A DNA stretch of 64,000 bases, from the NCBI RefSeq assembly GCF_022698165.1, contig NZ_JALDAY010000005.1:1-64000 (forward strand), written 5' to 3'. A program made the translations under genes and the position numbers. The notes under the pieces were generated by a model. The model saw only the letters and a list, made by a program, of their open reading frames with translations, was not told the DNA's origin and ran no database searches. This DNA comes from Streptomyces cylindrosporus. GTDB taxonomy: Bacteria; Actinomycetota; Actinomycetes; Streptomycetales; Streptomycetaceae. Shown in pieces: positions 47,924-57,091 of this stretch; the first letter of the stretch is position 1, and the number at the start of each line of letters is the position of its first letter.

Positions 47924-49153
47924 ATGAGCTACAGCACGGCTGACTCCTTGCGGCCCGTGACCCTCGACGACGTACGGGGCGCCCAGAAGATGCTCTCGGG
48001 CGTGGCGCGGGTGACGGCGATGGAGGGCAGCAGGCACCTGTCCCGCCTGGTCGGCGCGCCGGTGCACTTCAAGTGCGAGAACCTCCAGCGCACGGGCTCC
48101 TTCAAGCTGCGCGGCGCGTACGTCCGTATCGCCGGACTGCTCCCCGAGGAGCGGGCCGCCGGGGTCGTCGCGGCGAGCGCCGGCAACCACGCGCAGGGTG
48201 TCGCCCTCGCGTCCTCCCTGCTCGGTGTGCGGGCGACGGTGTTCATGCCGAGGGGCGCCCCGCTGCCGAAGATCAGCGCCACGCGCGAGTACGGCGCCGA
48301 GGTGCGCCTGCACGGCCAGGTGGTCGACGAGACGCTGGCCGCGGCGCAGGCGTACGCGGCCGAGACGGGCGCGGTGTTCATCCACCCCTTCGACCACCCG
48401 GACATCATCGCGGGTCAGGGCACGGTGGGCCTGGAGATCCTGGAGCAGTGCCCCGAGGTGCGCACGATCGTCGTGGGCATCGGCGGCGGAGGCCTCGCGG
48501 CCGGTATCGCGGTCGCGGTGAAGGCGCTGCGGCCCGACGTGCGGATCGTGGGCGTGCAGGCGGAGGGCGCGGCAGCCTACCCGCCCTCGCTGCGGGCCGG
48601 CCGCCCGGTGTCGATCGAGAACCCGGCGACGATGGCCGACGGCATCAAGGTCGGGCGGCCCGGCGACGTGCCGTTCGGGATCGTCGGCGAGCTGGTGGAC
48701 GAGGTCCGCACGGTCACCGAGGACCAGCTCTCCGCCGCCCTGCTGCTGTGCCTGGAGCGGGCCAAGCTGGTCGTGGAGCCGGCCGGCGCGAGCCCGGTGG
48801 CGGCGCTGATGGGCGATCCGGCCGGCTTCGAGGGCCCGGTCGTCGCGGTGCTGTCCGGCGGCAACGTCGACCCGCTGCTGATGCAGCGCGTCCTGCGCCA
48901 CGGCATGGCCGCGCAGGGCCGCTACCTGGCCGTACGGCTGCGGCTGACCGACCGGCCGGGGGCGCTGGCCTCGCTGCTCGGGGCGTTGTCAGTGGTCGAC
49001 GCTAACGTGCTCGACGTGAGTCACGTACGGACCGATCCGCGGCTCGGGCTCACGGAGGCGGAGGTCGAGCTGCATCTGGAGACGAAGGGGCCGGAGCACT
49101 GCGCCGAGGTCGGCCGCGCCCTGCGCGAAGCGGGCTACACGGTCATCGACTGA
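47924..49153 (+). CDS. ilvA: Threonine ammonia-lyase with ACT domain
   Basis: A 409-residue PLP enzyme turning L-threonine into 2-oxobutanoate and ammonia. The PLP lysine is in TGSFKLRGAY, the phosphate loop is GGGGLAAG, and AGNHAQGVALA is present. An ACT regulatory domain follows at about residues 335-409 (VRLRLTDRPGALASLLGALS). A single short ACT domain fits the shorter, catabolic-type enzyme. ATG 47924 is the start; the open frame upstream is unsupported. 2-Oxobutanoate feeds propionyl-CoA and isoleucine. Confidence 0.95.
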   Translation: MSYSTADSLRPVTLDDVRGAQKMLSGVARVTAMEGSRHLSRLVGAPVHFKCENLQRTGSFKLRGAYVRIAGLLPEERAAGVVAASAGNHAQGVALASSLLGVRATVFMPRGAPLPKISATREYGAEVRLHGQVVDETLAAAQAYAAETGAVFIHPFDHPDIIAGQGTVGLEILEQCPEVRTIVVGIGGGGLAAGIAVAVKALRPDVRIVGVQAEGAAAYPPSLRAGRPVSIENPATMADGIKVGRPGDVPFGIVGELVDEVRTVTEDQLSAALLLCLERAKLVVEPAGASPVAALMGDPAGFEGPVVAVLSGGNVDPLLMQRVLRHGMAAQGRYLAVRLRLTDRPGALASLLGALSVVDANVLDVSHVRTDPRLGLTEAEVELHLETKGPEHCAEVGRALREAGYTVID

Positions 49154-49156
49154 GGC

Positions 49157-49171
49157 GTCCGGCGGCCGGAC
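49157..49171 (+). terminator. Small hairpin after ilvA
   Basis: GTCCGG (49157-49162) and CCGGAC (49166-49171) form a 6-bp stem just after the stop codon. Confidence 0.5.
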
Positions 49172-49252
49172 GGAAGCTCCGACAGCCGGACAGAAAAGCG
49201 GAACTCCCAGTTCAGGGGGCCTGTTCACTCGTTCGGGGAAAACCGTTGAGAG

Positions 49253-49268
49253 ACGCGATACATCGCGT
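49253..49268. promoter_or_regulatory. Operator-like dyad upstream of the DrrAB-type transporter
   Basis: ACGCGAT-AC-ATCGCGT has perfect 7-bp arms and lies 100 bases before the ABC ATPase start. Its size is typical for a TetR- or PadR-type repressor. No such regulator is adjacent; a MarR gene lies 1.5 kb upstream. Confidence 0.6.
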
Positions 49269-49368
49269 TATGGTGTGTCGAGTGCCCCGCCTCATCGTCA
49301 TCCGCTAGGCGGAACAAAAAGTACAAATCTAGGCTTTCCGAAGAATCCCCGACGACGTGGAGACTCAC

Positions 49369-50385
49369 ATGCCAGGCGCCATCTATGCCGAAGGTCTCGT
49401 CAAGACCTTCGGCGACGTAAAGGCTCTGGACGGCGTCGACCTCGATGTCCCCGAGGGCACCGTGCTGGGCCTGCTCGGGCCGAACGGCGCGGGCAAGACG
49501 ACTACGGTCCGCTGTCTGACCACCCTGCTGCGACCGGACAGCGGCAAGGCGGTCGTCGCCGGCCTCGACGTGCTCAGGCATCCGAACGAGGTGCGCCGCT
49601 CCATCGGCCTGTCCGGCCAGTTCGCCGCGGTCGACGAATACCTGACCGGCCGCGAGAACCTCCAGATGGTCGGGCAGCTCTACCAGATGAAGGCCAAGGC
49701 CGCGAAGGCCCGGGCCGCCGAGCTTCTCGACCAGTTCGACCTCGCGGACGCCGCCGACCGTCCCGCGAAGACCTACTCCGGAGGCATGCGCCGCCGGCTC
49801 GACCTCGCGGCCGCCCTGGTCGTCTCGCCGCCCGTGATGTTCATGGACGAGCCGACGACCGGCCTCGACCCGCGCAACCGCCAGCTGCTGTGGGAGGTCA
49901 TCAAACAGCTCGTCTCCGGCGGTACGACACTGCTGCTGACCACGCAGTACCTGGAGGAGGCCGACCACCTCGCGCACGACATCGCGGTCGTCGATCACGG
50001 CAAGGTCATCGCCCGGGGCACCTCCGACCAGCTCAAGGCCCGCACCGGCGGCGAGCGCGTCGAGGTCGTGGTGCACGAGCGCGAGCACATCCCCACCGCC
50101 CGCGAGGTCCTCGCCGGCTTCGGCAAGGGCGAGCTCACCGTCGAGGAGCACACCCGCAAGCTCACCGTGCCCGTCACCGGCGGCGCCAAGCTGCTGGCCG
50201 AGGTCATCCGGGAGCTGGACGCCCGCGGCATCGAGATAGACGACATCGGACTGCGCCGGCCCACCCTCGACGACGTGTTCCTGTCCCTGACCGGACACGT
50301 GGCCGAGGTGAAGCCGGAGGAGAACGGCGAGACGGCGGACGCCCCCGCCAAGGACCGCAAGCACAAGAAGGAGGCCGCCCAGTGA
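49369..50385 (+). CDS. DrrA-type ABC transporter ATPase
   Basis: A 338-residue ATPase of the daunorubicin-resistance (DrrA) class. It has Walker A LLGPNGAGKTTT, signature TYSGGMRRRLDLAAAL, Walker B VMFMDEPTTGLDP and a C-terminal DrrA-specific domain (DDIGLRRPTLDDVFLSLTGH) that ends in a Lys/Asp-rich tail. It powers drug or lipid export with the next gene product. ATG 49369 follows GGAG at 6-7 bases; a GTG at 49357 is less likely. Its stop overlaps the permease start. Confidence 0.94.
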   Translation: MPGAIYAEGLVKTFGDVKALDGVDLDVPEGTVLGLLGPNGAGKTTTVRCLTTLLRPDSGKAVVAGLDVLRHPNEVRRSIGLSGQFAAVDEYLTGRENLQMVGQLYQMKAKAAKARAAELLDQFDLADAADRPAKTYSGGMRRRLDLAAALVVSPPVMFMDEPTTGLDPRNRQLLWEVIKQLVSGGTTLLLTTQYLEEADHLAHDIAVVDHGKVIARGTSDQLKARTGGERVEVVVHEREHIPTAREVLAGFGKGELTVEEHTRKLTVPVTGGAKLLAEVIRELDARGIEIDDIGLRRPTLDDVFLSLTGHVAEVKPEENGETADAPAKDRKHKKEAAQ

Positions 50386-51239
50386 GCGCCGTCACCGACG
50401 CGGTGCGGGTAGCGCCGACCGGGAACCCCGTCAGCCAGTCCTTCCGGGACTCGATGGTCGTCGCGAAACGCAATCTGATCCGCATGAGCCGGATCCCCGA
50501 GATGATCATCTACGGGCTCATCCAGCCCATCATGTTCGTGGTGCTGTTCACGTACGTCTTCGGCGGTTCCATGCAGATCGGCGGCAGCACCAGCGCCACC
50601 GACTACAAGAACTTCCTGATGGCCGGCATCTTCGCGCAGACCGTCACGTTCGCTACCGCGAGCTCGGGTGCGGGCATCGCCGACGACATGCACAAGGGCC
50701 TCATCGACCGGTTCCGCTCCCTGCCCATGGCGCGCGGCGCGGTGCTGACCGGGCGCACCCTCGCGGACCTGGTGCAGACGGCGCTGACCCTGGTGGTCCT
50801 CGCCGTGGTCGCGCTGCTGGTCGGCTGGCGGGTCGGGACGGACGGCGACACGAACGCCGCGAAGGTCGTCGGCGCCTTCGGCCTGCTGCTCCTGCTCGGC
50901 TACGCCTTCACCTGGATCGGCGCGCTGATCGGGATGTCCGTCCGGACCCCCGAGGCGGCCACGTCCAGCGGACTGATCTGGCTCTTTCCGGTGACGTTCA
51001 TCTCGAACGCCTTCGTGGACACCAGCCACATGACCCCGTGGCTGCGCCACATCGCCGAGTGGAACCCCTTCAGTGCCACCGTCCAGGCCGCCCGAGTGCT
51101 CTTCGGGAACCCGGGCCAGTCGCAGTCCGACGCCTGGCCGATGGTGCACCCGGTATGGGCCTCGCTGATCTACTCCCTCCTGATCGTCGTCATATTCAGG
51201 ACGCTGGCGGTGCGCAAGTACCGCTCGGCGACGGCGTGA
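50382..51239 (+). CDS. DrrB-type ABC transporter permease
   Basis: A 285-residue ABC-2 permease with six predicted helices. Helix 1 begins MIIYGLIQPIMFVVLFTYVF. The ABC-2 family block around ALLVGWRV and GLIWLFPVTFISNAFVDTSHMTPWLRHIAEWNP is typical of DrrB. GTG 50382 overlaps the ATPase stop (GTGA), so the two are translationally coupled. Substrate unknown; self-resistance or multidrug efflux is the usual role. Confidence 0.94.
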   Translation: MSAVTDAVRVAPTGNPVSQSFRDSMVVAKRNLIRMSRIPEMIIYGLIQPIMFVVLFTYVFGGSMQIGGSTSATDYKNFLMAGIFAQTVTFATASSGAGIADDMHKGLIDRFRSLPMARGAVLTGRTLADLVQTALTLVVLAVVALLVGWRVGTDGDTNAAKVVGAFGLLLLLGYAFTWIGALIGMSVRTPEAATSSGLIWLFPVTFISNAFVDTSHMTPWLRHIAEWNPFSATVQAARVLFGNPGQSQSDAWPMVHPVWASLIYSLLIVVIFRTLAVRKYRSATA

Positions 51240-51274
51240 GGCGTACGCGGCGCTGACCGGCCGGGCATGACGAT

Positions 51275-51303
51275 GCCCCCGGGGTCACCAGGACACCGGG
51301 GGC
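51275..51303. terminator. Bidirectional terminator between drrB and greA
   Basis: GCCCCCGG (51275-51282) pairs with CCGGGGGC (51296-51303), placed between the convergent stop codons at 51239 and 51347. Confidence 0.7.
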
Positions 51304-51346
51304 TCGTCAAGGGCGCTTCGGCCGAGGCGGCCGGAGTGGGGTGGGC

Positions 51347-51847
51347 TCAGCCGTTGTAGGGCTCGGCCTTGAGGATCTTCACGGAGGCCTTCCTGCCGTT
51401 CGGCAGCTCGTACTCCGCGTCCTCGCCGACCTTGTGGCCGATCACGCCGGAGCCCAGCGGGGACTGCGGCGAGTAGGTCTCGATGTCGGCGCTGGCGTAC
51501 TCGCGCGAGGCGAGCAGGAAGGTCGTCGTGTCGTCCTCGTCGCCGTCGAAGGCGATCGTCACGACCATGCCGGGTGCCACCGCGCCGTCCGCGGACGCCG
51601 GAGCCTCGCCGACCTTGGCCTTCTCCAGGAGCTGGGTGAGCTGGCGGATGCGGAGCTCCTGCTTGCCCTGCTCCTCCTTGGCCGCGTGGTACCCGCCGTT
51701 CTCGCGCAGGTCGCCCTCCTCGCGCGCGGCCGCGATCTTCGCGGTGACTTCCTCGCGCGCGGGACCAGACAGGTACGCCAGCTCTTCCTTGAGCTTGGTG
51801 TACGCCTCCTGCGTAAGCCAGGTGACGTCTTCGCTGGTCTGGGTCAC
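51347..51847 (-). CDS. greA: Transcription elongation factor GreA
   Basis: A 166-residue GreA that rescues backtracked RNA polymerase by stimulating transcript cleavage. The N-terminal coiled coil has the conserved tip EEGDLRENGGYHAAKEEQG, with the acidic residues that reach the active site. The C-terminal FKBP-like domain (YSPQSPLGSGVIGHKVGEDAEYELPNG) is complete. I start it at GTG 51847 (VTQTSEDVTWLTQEAYTKL) because GAGGAG precedes it; the ATG ten codons earlier is unlikely. Confidence 0.96.
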   Translation of the reverse strand: MTQTSEDVTWLTQEAYTKLKEELAYLSGPAREEVTAKIAAAREEGDLRENGGYHAAKEEQGKQELRIRQLTQLLEKAKVGEAPASADGAVAPGMVVTIAFDGDEDDTTTFLLASREYASADIETYSPQSPLGSGVIGHKVGEDAEYELPNGRKASVKILKAEPYNG

Positions 51848-52014
51848 AGGTGCTCCTCGTAGGTACTGGGAATACAAAGCATCGCCCTACCCAGAAGAAT
51901 GTTCCTTCACGGAAGGGCGAAACCACGAGCCTAACAATTCAGCGGCCCAAGGGGGAGGACATAAGCCATCAGAATTACGTCGCCGCAGGTCAGCACGGAA
52001 GGATCGGAGTGAAG

Positions 52015-52413
52015 TCAGTCCGCGTGGCAGCCGAGGAGCTCGGCCGTGGTGCCGGGGGCCGTGGTGCGGAGCGTGACGACCTTGTCGATCCGGGTCGCCT
52101 TCCCGTCGAAGCGGAAGTCCGCCCGGCCGACCTCGGACTGGTCCGCCGCCTGGGAGCGCACGGTGCAGTAGCCGGAGGTGCCGGAGTCCTTGCGGACCTC
52201 GAGATGGATCGAGACCGAGTTCTTGTGCGGCTCGAACGTGATCACCTCGCCGCTGATCTTGTTCTGGCCGACGTAGTGGTAGGCGAAGTAGCCGATCAGG
52301 GCGAGAAGCAGGGCCCCGAGCACGGCTCCGGCGACCTTGAGCCTGTGGTCGGCGCGCTCGTCCGAGGAGCGGCCGTAGCGGCCCTCGGGCAGCTTCGTGC
52401 TCGCCGTACTCAT
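52015..52413 (-). CDS. DUF4307 membrane protein
   Basis: A 132-residue protein: Arg/Asp-rich N terminus (LPEGRYGRSSDERADHRLK), one membrane helix (residues 26-46, VAGAVLGALLLALIGYFAY), and an extracytoplasmic beta-rich domain with two cysteines (GYCTVRSQ and LLGCHAD). This is the DUF4307 family, which in actinobacteria is regularly encoded next to mca. It is divergent from mca. The function is unknown. Confidence 0.9.
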   Translation of the reverse strand: MSTASTKLPEGRYGRSSDERADHRLKVAGAVLGALLLALIGYFAYHYVGQNKISGEVITFEPHKNSVSIHLEVRKDSGTSGYCTVRSQAADQSEVGRADFRFDGKATRIDKVVTLRTTAPGTTAELLGCHAD

Positions 52414-52540
52414 GATCGTCCTCTCGGCAAAAGGCTCCCGGAGCCGGACCGCGGAATTATTCGCCCCCCGATTCGGTCACTATAGAAGCCGCCGATCGCC
52501 CACGAAGTCACCGGGGCGCCGACTTACCAAGGATTGAGTC

Positions 52541-53422
52541 TTGACTGACCAGCTGCGACTGATGGCCGTGCACGCCCACCCCGACGACGAGTCGAGCAAG
52601 GGCGCGGCCACCATGGCGAAGTACGTGTCCGAGGGGGTGGACGTGCTGGTCGTGACCTGCACGGGCGGGGAGCGCGGCTCCATCCTCAATCCGAAGCTCC
52701 AGGGCGACAAGTACATCGAGGAGCACATCCACGAGGTACGCAAGAAGGAGATGGACGAGGCCCGCGAGATCCTCGGCATCAAGCAGGAGTGGCTCGGCTT
52801 CGTCGACTCCGGGCTCCCGGAGGGCGACCCGCTGCCCCCGCTCCCCGAGGGCTGCTTCGCGCTGGAGGACGTCGACAAGGCGGCCGGCGAGCTGGTGAAG
52901 CAGATCCGCGCCTTCCGCCCGCAGGTGATCACCACCTACGACGAGAACGGCGGGTACCCGCACCCCGACCACATCATGACCCACAAGATCTCGATGGTGG
53001 CGTTCGAGGGCGCGGCGGACACGGAGAAGTTCCCGGAGTCCGAGTTCGGCCCCGCGTACCAGCCGCAGAAGCTGTACTACAACCAGGGCTTCAACCGCCC
53101 GCGCACCGAGGCGCTGCACAACGCGCTCCTTGAGCGCGGTCTGGAGTCGCCGTACGGGGACTGGCTCAAGCGCTGGAGCGAGTTCGAGCGCACCGAGCGG
53201 ACGCTGACCACGCATGTGCCGTGCGCGGACTTCTTCGAGATCCGCGACAAGGCCCTGATCGCCCACGCCACCCAGATCGACCCCGACGGCGGCTGGTTCA
53301 AGGTCCCGATGGAGATCCAGAAGGAGGTCTGGCCGACGGAGGAGTACGAGCTCGCCAAGTCCCTCGTGGACACCTCCCTCCCCGAGGACGACCTCTTCGC
53401 GGGCATCCGCGACAATGCCTGA
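52541..53422 (+). CDS. mca: Mycothiol S-conjugate amidase
   Basis: A 293-residue zinc amidase that cleaves mycothiol conjugates of electrophiles and antibiotics, releasing a mercapturic acid. Zinc ligands: His13 and Asp16 in HAHPDDE, and the His of GGYPHPDH. The conserved CTGGERG block is also present. Length and motifs separate it from the related MshB deacetylase (which lacks the KLQGD-type extension). Start TTG 52541 follows AAGGATTG. It is divergent from the DUF4307 gene and overlaps the next gene by 8 bases. Confidence 0.95.
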   Translation: MTDQLRLMAVHAHPDDESSKGAATMAKYVSEGVDVLVVTCTGGERGSILNPKLQGDKYIEEHIHEVRKKEMDEAREILGIKQEWLGFVDSGLPEGDPLPPLPEGCFALEDVDKAAGELVKQIRAFRPQVITTYDENGGYPHPDHIMTHKISMVAFEGAADTEKFPESEFGPAYQPQKLYYNQGFNRPRTEALHNALLERGLESPYGDWLKRWSEFERTERTLTTHVPCADFFEIRDKALIAHATQIDPDGGWFKVPMEIQKEVWPTEEYELAKSLVDTSLPEDDLFAGIRDNA

Positions 53423-53708
53423 CATGAGCGCAAGCGTGAGCCTGGCACTGACGAACCTCGTCCCCCTCGCCAAGGAGGTGGACGAGAACAAGGTCACCCC
53501 CGGCGTCCTCGGCTTCATCGTCTTCGCGGCGATGGCGCTGGCCGTGTGGTGGCTGATGAAGTCGATGAGCCGACACATGAACAAGGTCGAGTTCACCGAG
53601 GTCCCGGACCCCAGGGCGGAGTCCTCCGCCGACGAGCCCACCGACGCCGAGACGTCCACGGGCTCGGGCTCCAAGAGCTCCGACAAGACCTCACCCGCCA
53701 AGGGCTGA
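53415..53708 (+). CDS. Small single-pass membrane protein downstream of mca
   Basis: A 97-residue protein with one membrane helix (about residues 31-49, LGFIVFAAMALAVWWLM) and an acidic, Ser/Thr/Lys-rich tail. It overlaps the end of mca by 8 bases, so it is translated with it. ATG 53424 (MSASVSLALTN) is an alternative start. Such a protein is often found after mca in Streptomyces (gene-order memory). The function is unknown. Confidence 0.8.
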   Translation: MPDMSASVSLALTNLVPLAKEVDENKVTPGVLGFIVFAAMALAVWWLMKSMSRHMNKVEFTEVPDPRAESSADEPTDAETSTGSGSKSSDKTSPAKG

Positions 53709-53737
53709 GCACCGGGCCCGGCTGAGCACCGGGCCCG
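53704..53737. repeat. Perfect 17-bp tandem repeat at a stop codon
   Basis: GCTGAGCACCGGGCCCG at 53704-53720 is repeated exactly at 53721-53737. The first copy includes the stop codon of the upstream gene. Each copy holds the palindrome CGGGCCCG. It lies between convergent genes and may help termination. Confidence 0.7.
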
Positions 53738-53795
53738 ACCGCCGGGCACAGGATCGACCGGCATGGCTCCGTGACACCCACCGGGTGCCATGGGG

Positions 53796-56700
53796 TCATG
53801 CCGTGCGCTGCGCCTGCACCGTTACGGTGACCCCCATCACCTCCCGCGCATGCCGGTTAGGCACCATCCCCAAGCGCCAAGCCTGCCAGCCCGCCTCCAG
53901 GTTCACGCCCCGTTCCAGCAACAGCGCGTACGCCTCCACGTACTCGTCCAGCTTCTCGTCCCGCAGGGGATGGCGGGTGCGGGTCAGTTGGGCCAGGTCC
54001 TCCTGGGCCACCGCCGTGCCGACGTCCACGCCGCCGGGGGCCGCGTACGGGAGCAGGGTGCAGCGCAGGAAGCGGGACCAGTCCTCGCCGCGGCGGTCGC
54101 CGTACGAGGCGAACAGGGTCGTCGCGTCGTCGCACAGGGTCAGGGCCTGCTGGACGCGGGCGTTGCCGGCGTCGACGACCGCGAGTTCCAGGCAGGTCCA
54201 GGCCTCGCCGTGGGCGACGCCGATGCGCTGGAAGTCGGCGCGGGCGTCGACCAGGAGCTGGCGGGCGAATCCCGAGTTGCGCAGCGAGCCCGTCTGGGCC
54301 GCCCGCTGGTCGCGGGTGACTCTGGCCGAGTGGTGGCGGGCGCAGGCCAGGCCGTAGACGTCGCGCATGCGGGAGAACATCGTGCGGGAACGCTCCAGTT
54401 CGCGGACCGCGTGGTCGAGGTTGCCCGTCTCCTCCAGGGCCTGGCCCAGGTAGTAGACGGTCCAGGCCTCGCCGCGCGCGTCCTCGTTCTCCCGGTGCCG
54501 GGCCGCCGCCCGGCGCAGGCCGTCCACCGCCGGGGACGGGTCGCCGGCCACCAGGCGGGCGCGGGCCAGCTGGGTCAGCGCCCAGGCCTCGCCACGGGCG
54601 TCGCGGGTACGGGAGTAGCGGTCGAGGGCCGCGTTCAGCTCCTCCTCCGCGCGCGGTACGTCGCCCATGCGCAGCCCCAGCTGGCCGAGCTGGAAGTGCG
54701 CCCAGGCCTCGCCGTGCACGGACTCGCCCGCCCGGTGCAGCACCAGGGACTGGGTGAGCAGCCGCATCGCCTCCGAGAGGTGGGCCCGGTCGCGCTCCAC
54801 CGCCGCCAGGGCGTGCATCGTCCAGGCGCGGTCCGTCGCCAGCTCGGGCGCGGCCTGCAGGTCCAGGGCCTCGCGGAGTTTCGCCGCCGCCTCGGTGAGG
54901 TTGCCCTGGTGGTGGAGCGTGATGCCGAGGGAGCACAGGGCACGGGCGGCGCCCGCGTCGTGGTGGGCCTCCATGTACAGGTCGACCACCGAGCTCAGCG
55001 TCGTGCGCGCCTTGTCCAGCTCACCCAGCTGCCGGGCCGCGATACCCGTGCGCCACTGCACCGAGCGGACCAGGAGACCCTGGTCGACGGCCTGCGCCAG
55101 CTCGCTGATCTCGCCCAGGCGGTAGAGGTCGCCGCGCAGCAGGCAGTAGTCGCACAGGGCGCCGAGCAGGTTCAGCACCGCCGCCTGGTTCACGCCCTCC
55201 GCGTGCCGCAGTGTCGAGGTGATGAAGCTCGACTCGTCGTCCAGCCAGCGCAGCGCCTCGTCCAGGGACGTGAAGCCGTGCGGACTGAACCGGTCCGAGC
55301 GCGTCGACATGTTGCCGTCCACCAGCCGCAGCACGGAGTCGGCGAGGTCGGCGTAGTTGACGATCAGCCGCTCCTGGGCCGCCGTGCGCTCGGCCGGCTC
55401 CTCCTCGTCGAGCAGCCGGGCCTGCGCGAAGGCCCGCACCAGGTCGTGCAGCCGGTAGCGGTCGCCGCGGACGTGGTCGATCAGCCCCGCGCGGGAGAGG
55501 GCGACCAGCTGCCGGGTCGCCTCCGTCTCGTCGGTCGCCAGCAGCGAGGCGGCCGCGGCGGCACCGAGGGAGGCGCGGCCCGCGAGCGCGAGGCGGCGCA
55601 GCAGCCGGCGGGCGGTGTCGGACTGGTCGGTGTAACGCAGCCACAGCGCGCGCTCGATCGGTCCGACCGGGCCGTACGCCCCCAGGTCCGTGGCCAGTTG
55701 GCGCGGTGAGCGCGGGCCCAGCGAGGAGCCGGCGATGCTCAGCGCCAGCGGCAGCCCGCCGCACAGCTCCCTGATCCGGTCCGCGGAATCCGCGTCGTAC
55801 GGGCCCGTGCTGTCCTGCGCCGCCGCCTCCAGCAACTCCTCGGCGCCCGCCGCGTCCAGCGCCTCCACCGCCAACTGGTGCACCTGGGCGGGGAGATCGG
55901 ACGGCAGCTCCAGCGGTTGCCGGGCGGTCACCAGGACCAGGCTGTCGGAGCGCTCCGGCACCAGTGTGCGCACCTGCTCGGGGTCCCAGGCGTCGTCCAG
56001 CACGATCGTGACCGGCAGGCCCGTCAGATGCTGGTGGTACAGCTCGCTCAGCCGCTTGACCTGCTGGTCGGGGGAGGAACGCTCACGGAACAGCAGCTGC
56101 TCGCGCGGCGCGCCCAGCCGGTTGAGCAGGTGCAGCAGGGCGTCCCGGGTGGACAGCGGCTGCTCCTCGCTGAGCTCGCCGCGCAGGTCGACGACGCAGG
56201 CGCCGCGGAAGTAGTCCTTCAGGTCGTGCGTGGCGCGCACCGCCAGGGTCGTACGGCCGCTGCCGGGCTCCCCGTGCAGCACCACGACCGTCGGCCGGGT
56301 CTGTGTGCTCGCGCGCGAGGCCTGCACCCACTGCCGGATCCGCGCCATCTCCTGCCGCCGGCCCGCGAACGCGCCCTCCGGGTCCGGGAGTTGGCCGAAC
56401 GACTGGGCCAGCACGCTGCGCCCGCGGGCCGCCGCGCTCTTGTCCGCGCCCTTCAGCTGCGGGCCGCCCGGCTTCTTCGGCGTCCTGGTCGCGGCGGTGA
56501 GCACCCGCTGCTGGTCGAGGAACGGGCGGATACCCCGTACCTCCAGAGCCGTCAGCCACTGAAGGCGCAGCTGCTCGGGGCCGCCCGGCTGGCTCGCGGC
56601 GCCCGCGCGGTGGTGTGCGGCGGGCAGATGGGAGCCGGCCACCTTCACCACCGTCGCGGCGGCGCCGACGACCGCGACCGTCGCGCCCACGCCGAACGCC

Positions 56701-57014
56701 GTGCCCGTGCCGGTGCCGAGGGCGAGGTCGGCGACCACGGCCGCGACCGCGGCGACCACCGCCACGAGCAGGGGAGTTCCGGCGCCCTCCTTGGCGTACC
56801 GCTGTCCGAAGGTGAGGCGGCCGGCCTCCGTCTCGTCCAGCGCCCGCGTGTAGGCCTCGTACTCCTCGGCGGCCGTCTCCGCCATCGCGTCCAGCGCGGC
56901 GCGCGACCGTGACAGCAGCACGGCTGCGTCGGTACGCCCGCCGGAGCGCCGCACCTCCTCCTCCACGGCCCGGGCCAACAGCCGTTCGGCGTCGGCCCGG
57001 TGGCTGTCCCGCAT
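53796..57014 (-). CDS. Membrane-associated STAND NTPase with tetratricopeptide repeats
   Basis: A 1072-residue signalling NTPase. Residues 1-75 are helical; two hydrophobic segments (about 80-125) predict a hairpin in the membrane. The NB-ARC-like NTPase has P-loop HGEPGSGRTTLAVRA, with Arg254 in place of the usual Lys. It continues with Walker B TIVLDDAWD, then CGGLPLALSIAGSSL (the GLPL motif) and YRLHDLVRAFA (the HD of the MHD motif). Residues about 600-1072 are TPRs. It lacks the DNA-binding domain of SARP regulators such as AfsR. ATG 57014 follows GGAGGGGGA. It may sense a signal at the membrane; a defence or developmental role is inference. Confidence 0.85.
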   Translation of the reverse strand: MRDSHRADAERLLARAVEEEVRRSGGRTDAAVLLSRSRAALDAMAETAAEEYEAYTRALDETEAGRLTFGQRYAKEGAGTPLLVAVVAAVAAVVADLALGTGTGTAFGVGATVAVVGAAATVVKVAGSHLPAAHHRAGAASQPGGPEQLRLQWLTALEVRGIRPFLDQQRVLTAATRTPKKPGGPQLKGADKSAAARGRSVLAQSFGQLPDPEGAFAGRRQEMARIRQWVQASRASTQTRPTVVVLHGEPGSGRTTLAVRATHDLKDYFRGACVVDLRGELSEEQPLSTRDALLHLLNRLGAPREQLLFRERSSPDQQVKRLSELYHQHLTGLPVTIVLDDAWDPEQVRTLVPERSDSLVLVTARQPLELPSDLPAQVHQLAVEALDAAGAEELLEAAAQDSTGPYDADSADRIRELCGGLPLALSIAGSSLGPRSPRQLATDLGAYGPVGPIERALWLRYTDQSDTARRLLRRLALAGRASLGAAAAASLLATDETEATRQLVALSRAGLIDHVRGDRYRLHDLVRAFAQARLLDEEEPAERTAAQERLIVNYADLADSVLRLVDGNMSTRSDRFSPHGFTSLDEALRWLDDESSFITSTLRHAEGVNQAAVLNLLGALCDYCLLRGDLYRLGEISELAQAVDQGLLVRSVQWRTGIAARQLGELDKARTTLSSVVDLYMEAHHDAGAARALCSLGITLHHQGNLTEAAAKLREALDLQAAPELATDRAWTMHALAAVERDRAHLSEAMRLLTQSLVLHRAGESVHGEAWAHFQLGQLGLRMGDVPRAEEELNAALDRYSRTRDARGEAWALTQLARARLVAGDPSPAVDGLRRAAARHRENEDARGEAWTVYYLGQALEETGNLDHAVRELERSRTMFSRMRDVYGLACARHHSARVTRDQRAAQTGSLRNSGFARQLLVDARADFQRIGVAHGEAWTCLELAVVDAGNARVQQALTLCDDATTLFASYGDRRGEDWSRFLRCTLLPYAAPGGVDVGTAVAQEDLAQLTRTRHPLRDEKLDEYVEAYALLLERGVNLEAGWQAWRLGMVPNRHAREVMGVTVTVQAQRTA

Positions 57015-57091
57015 GTCACGTCCCCCTCCGGCGTCAACTCCTTTGCCTACGAGTGTCCTTCGGGCAAGCCGTGAGCGACAGAGGGCGGCGA

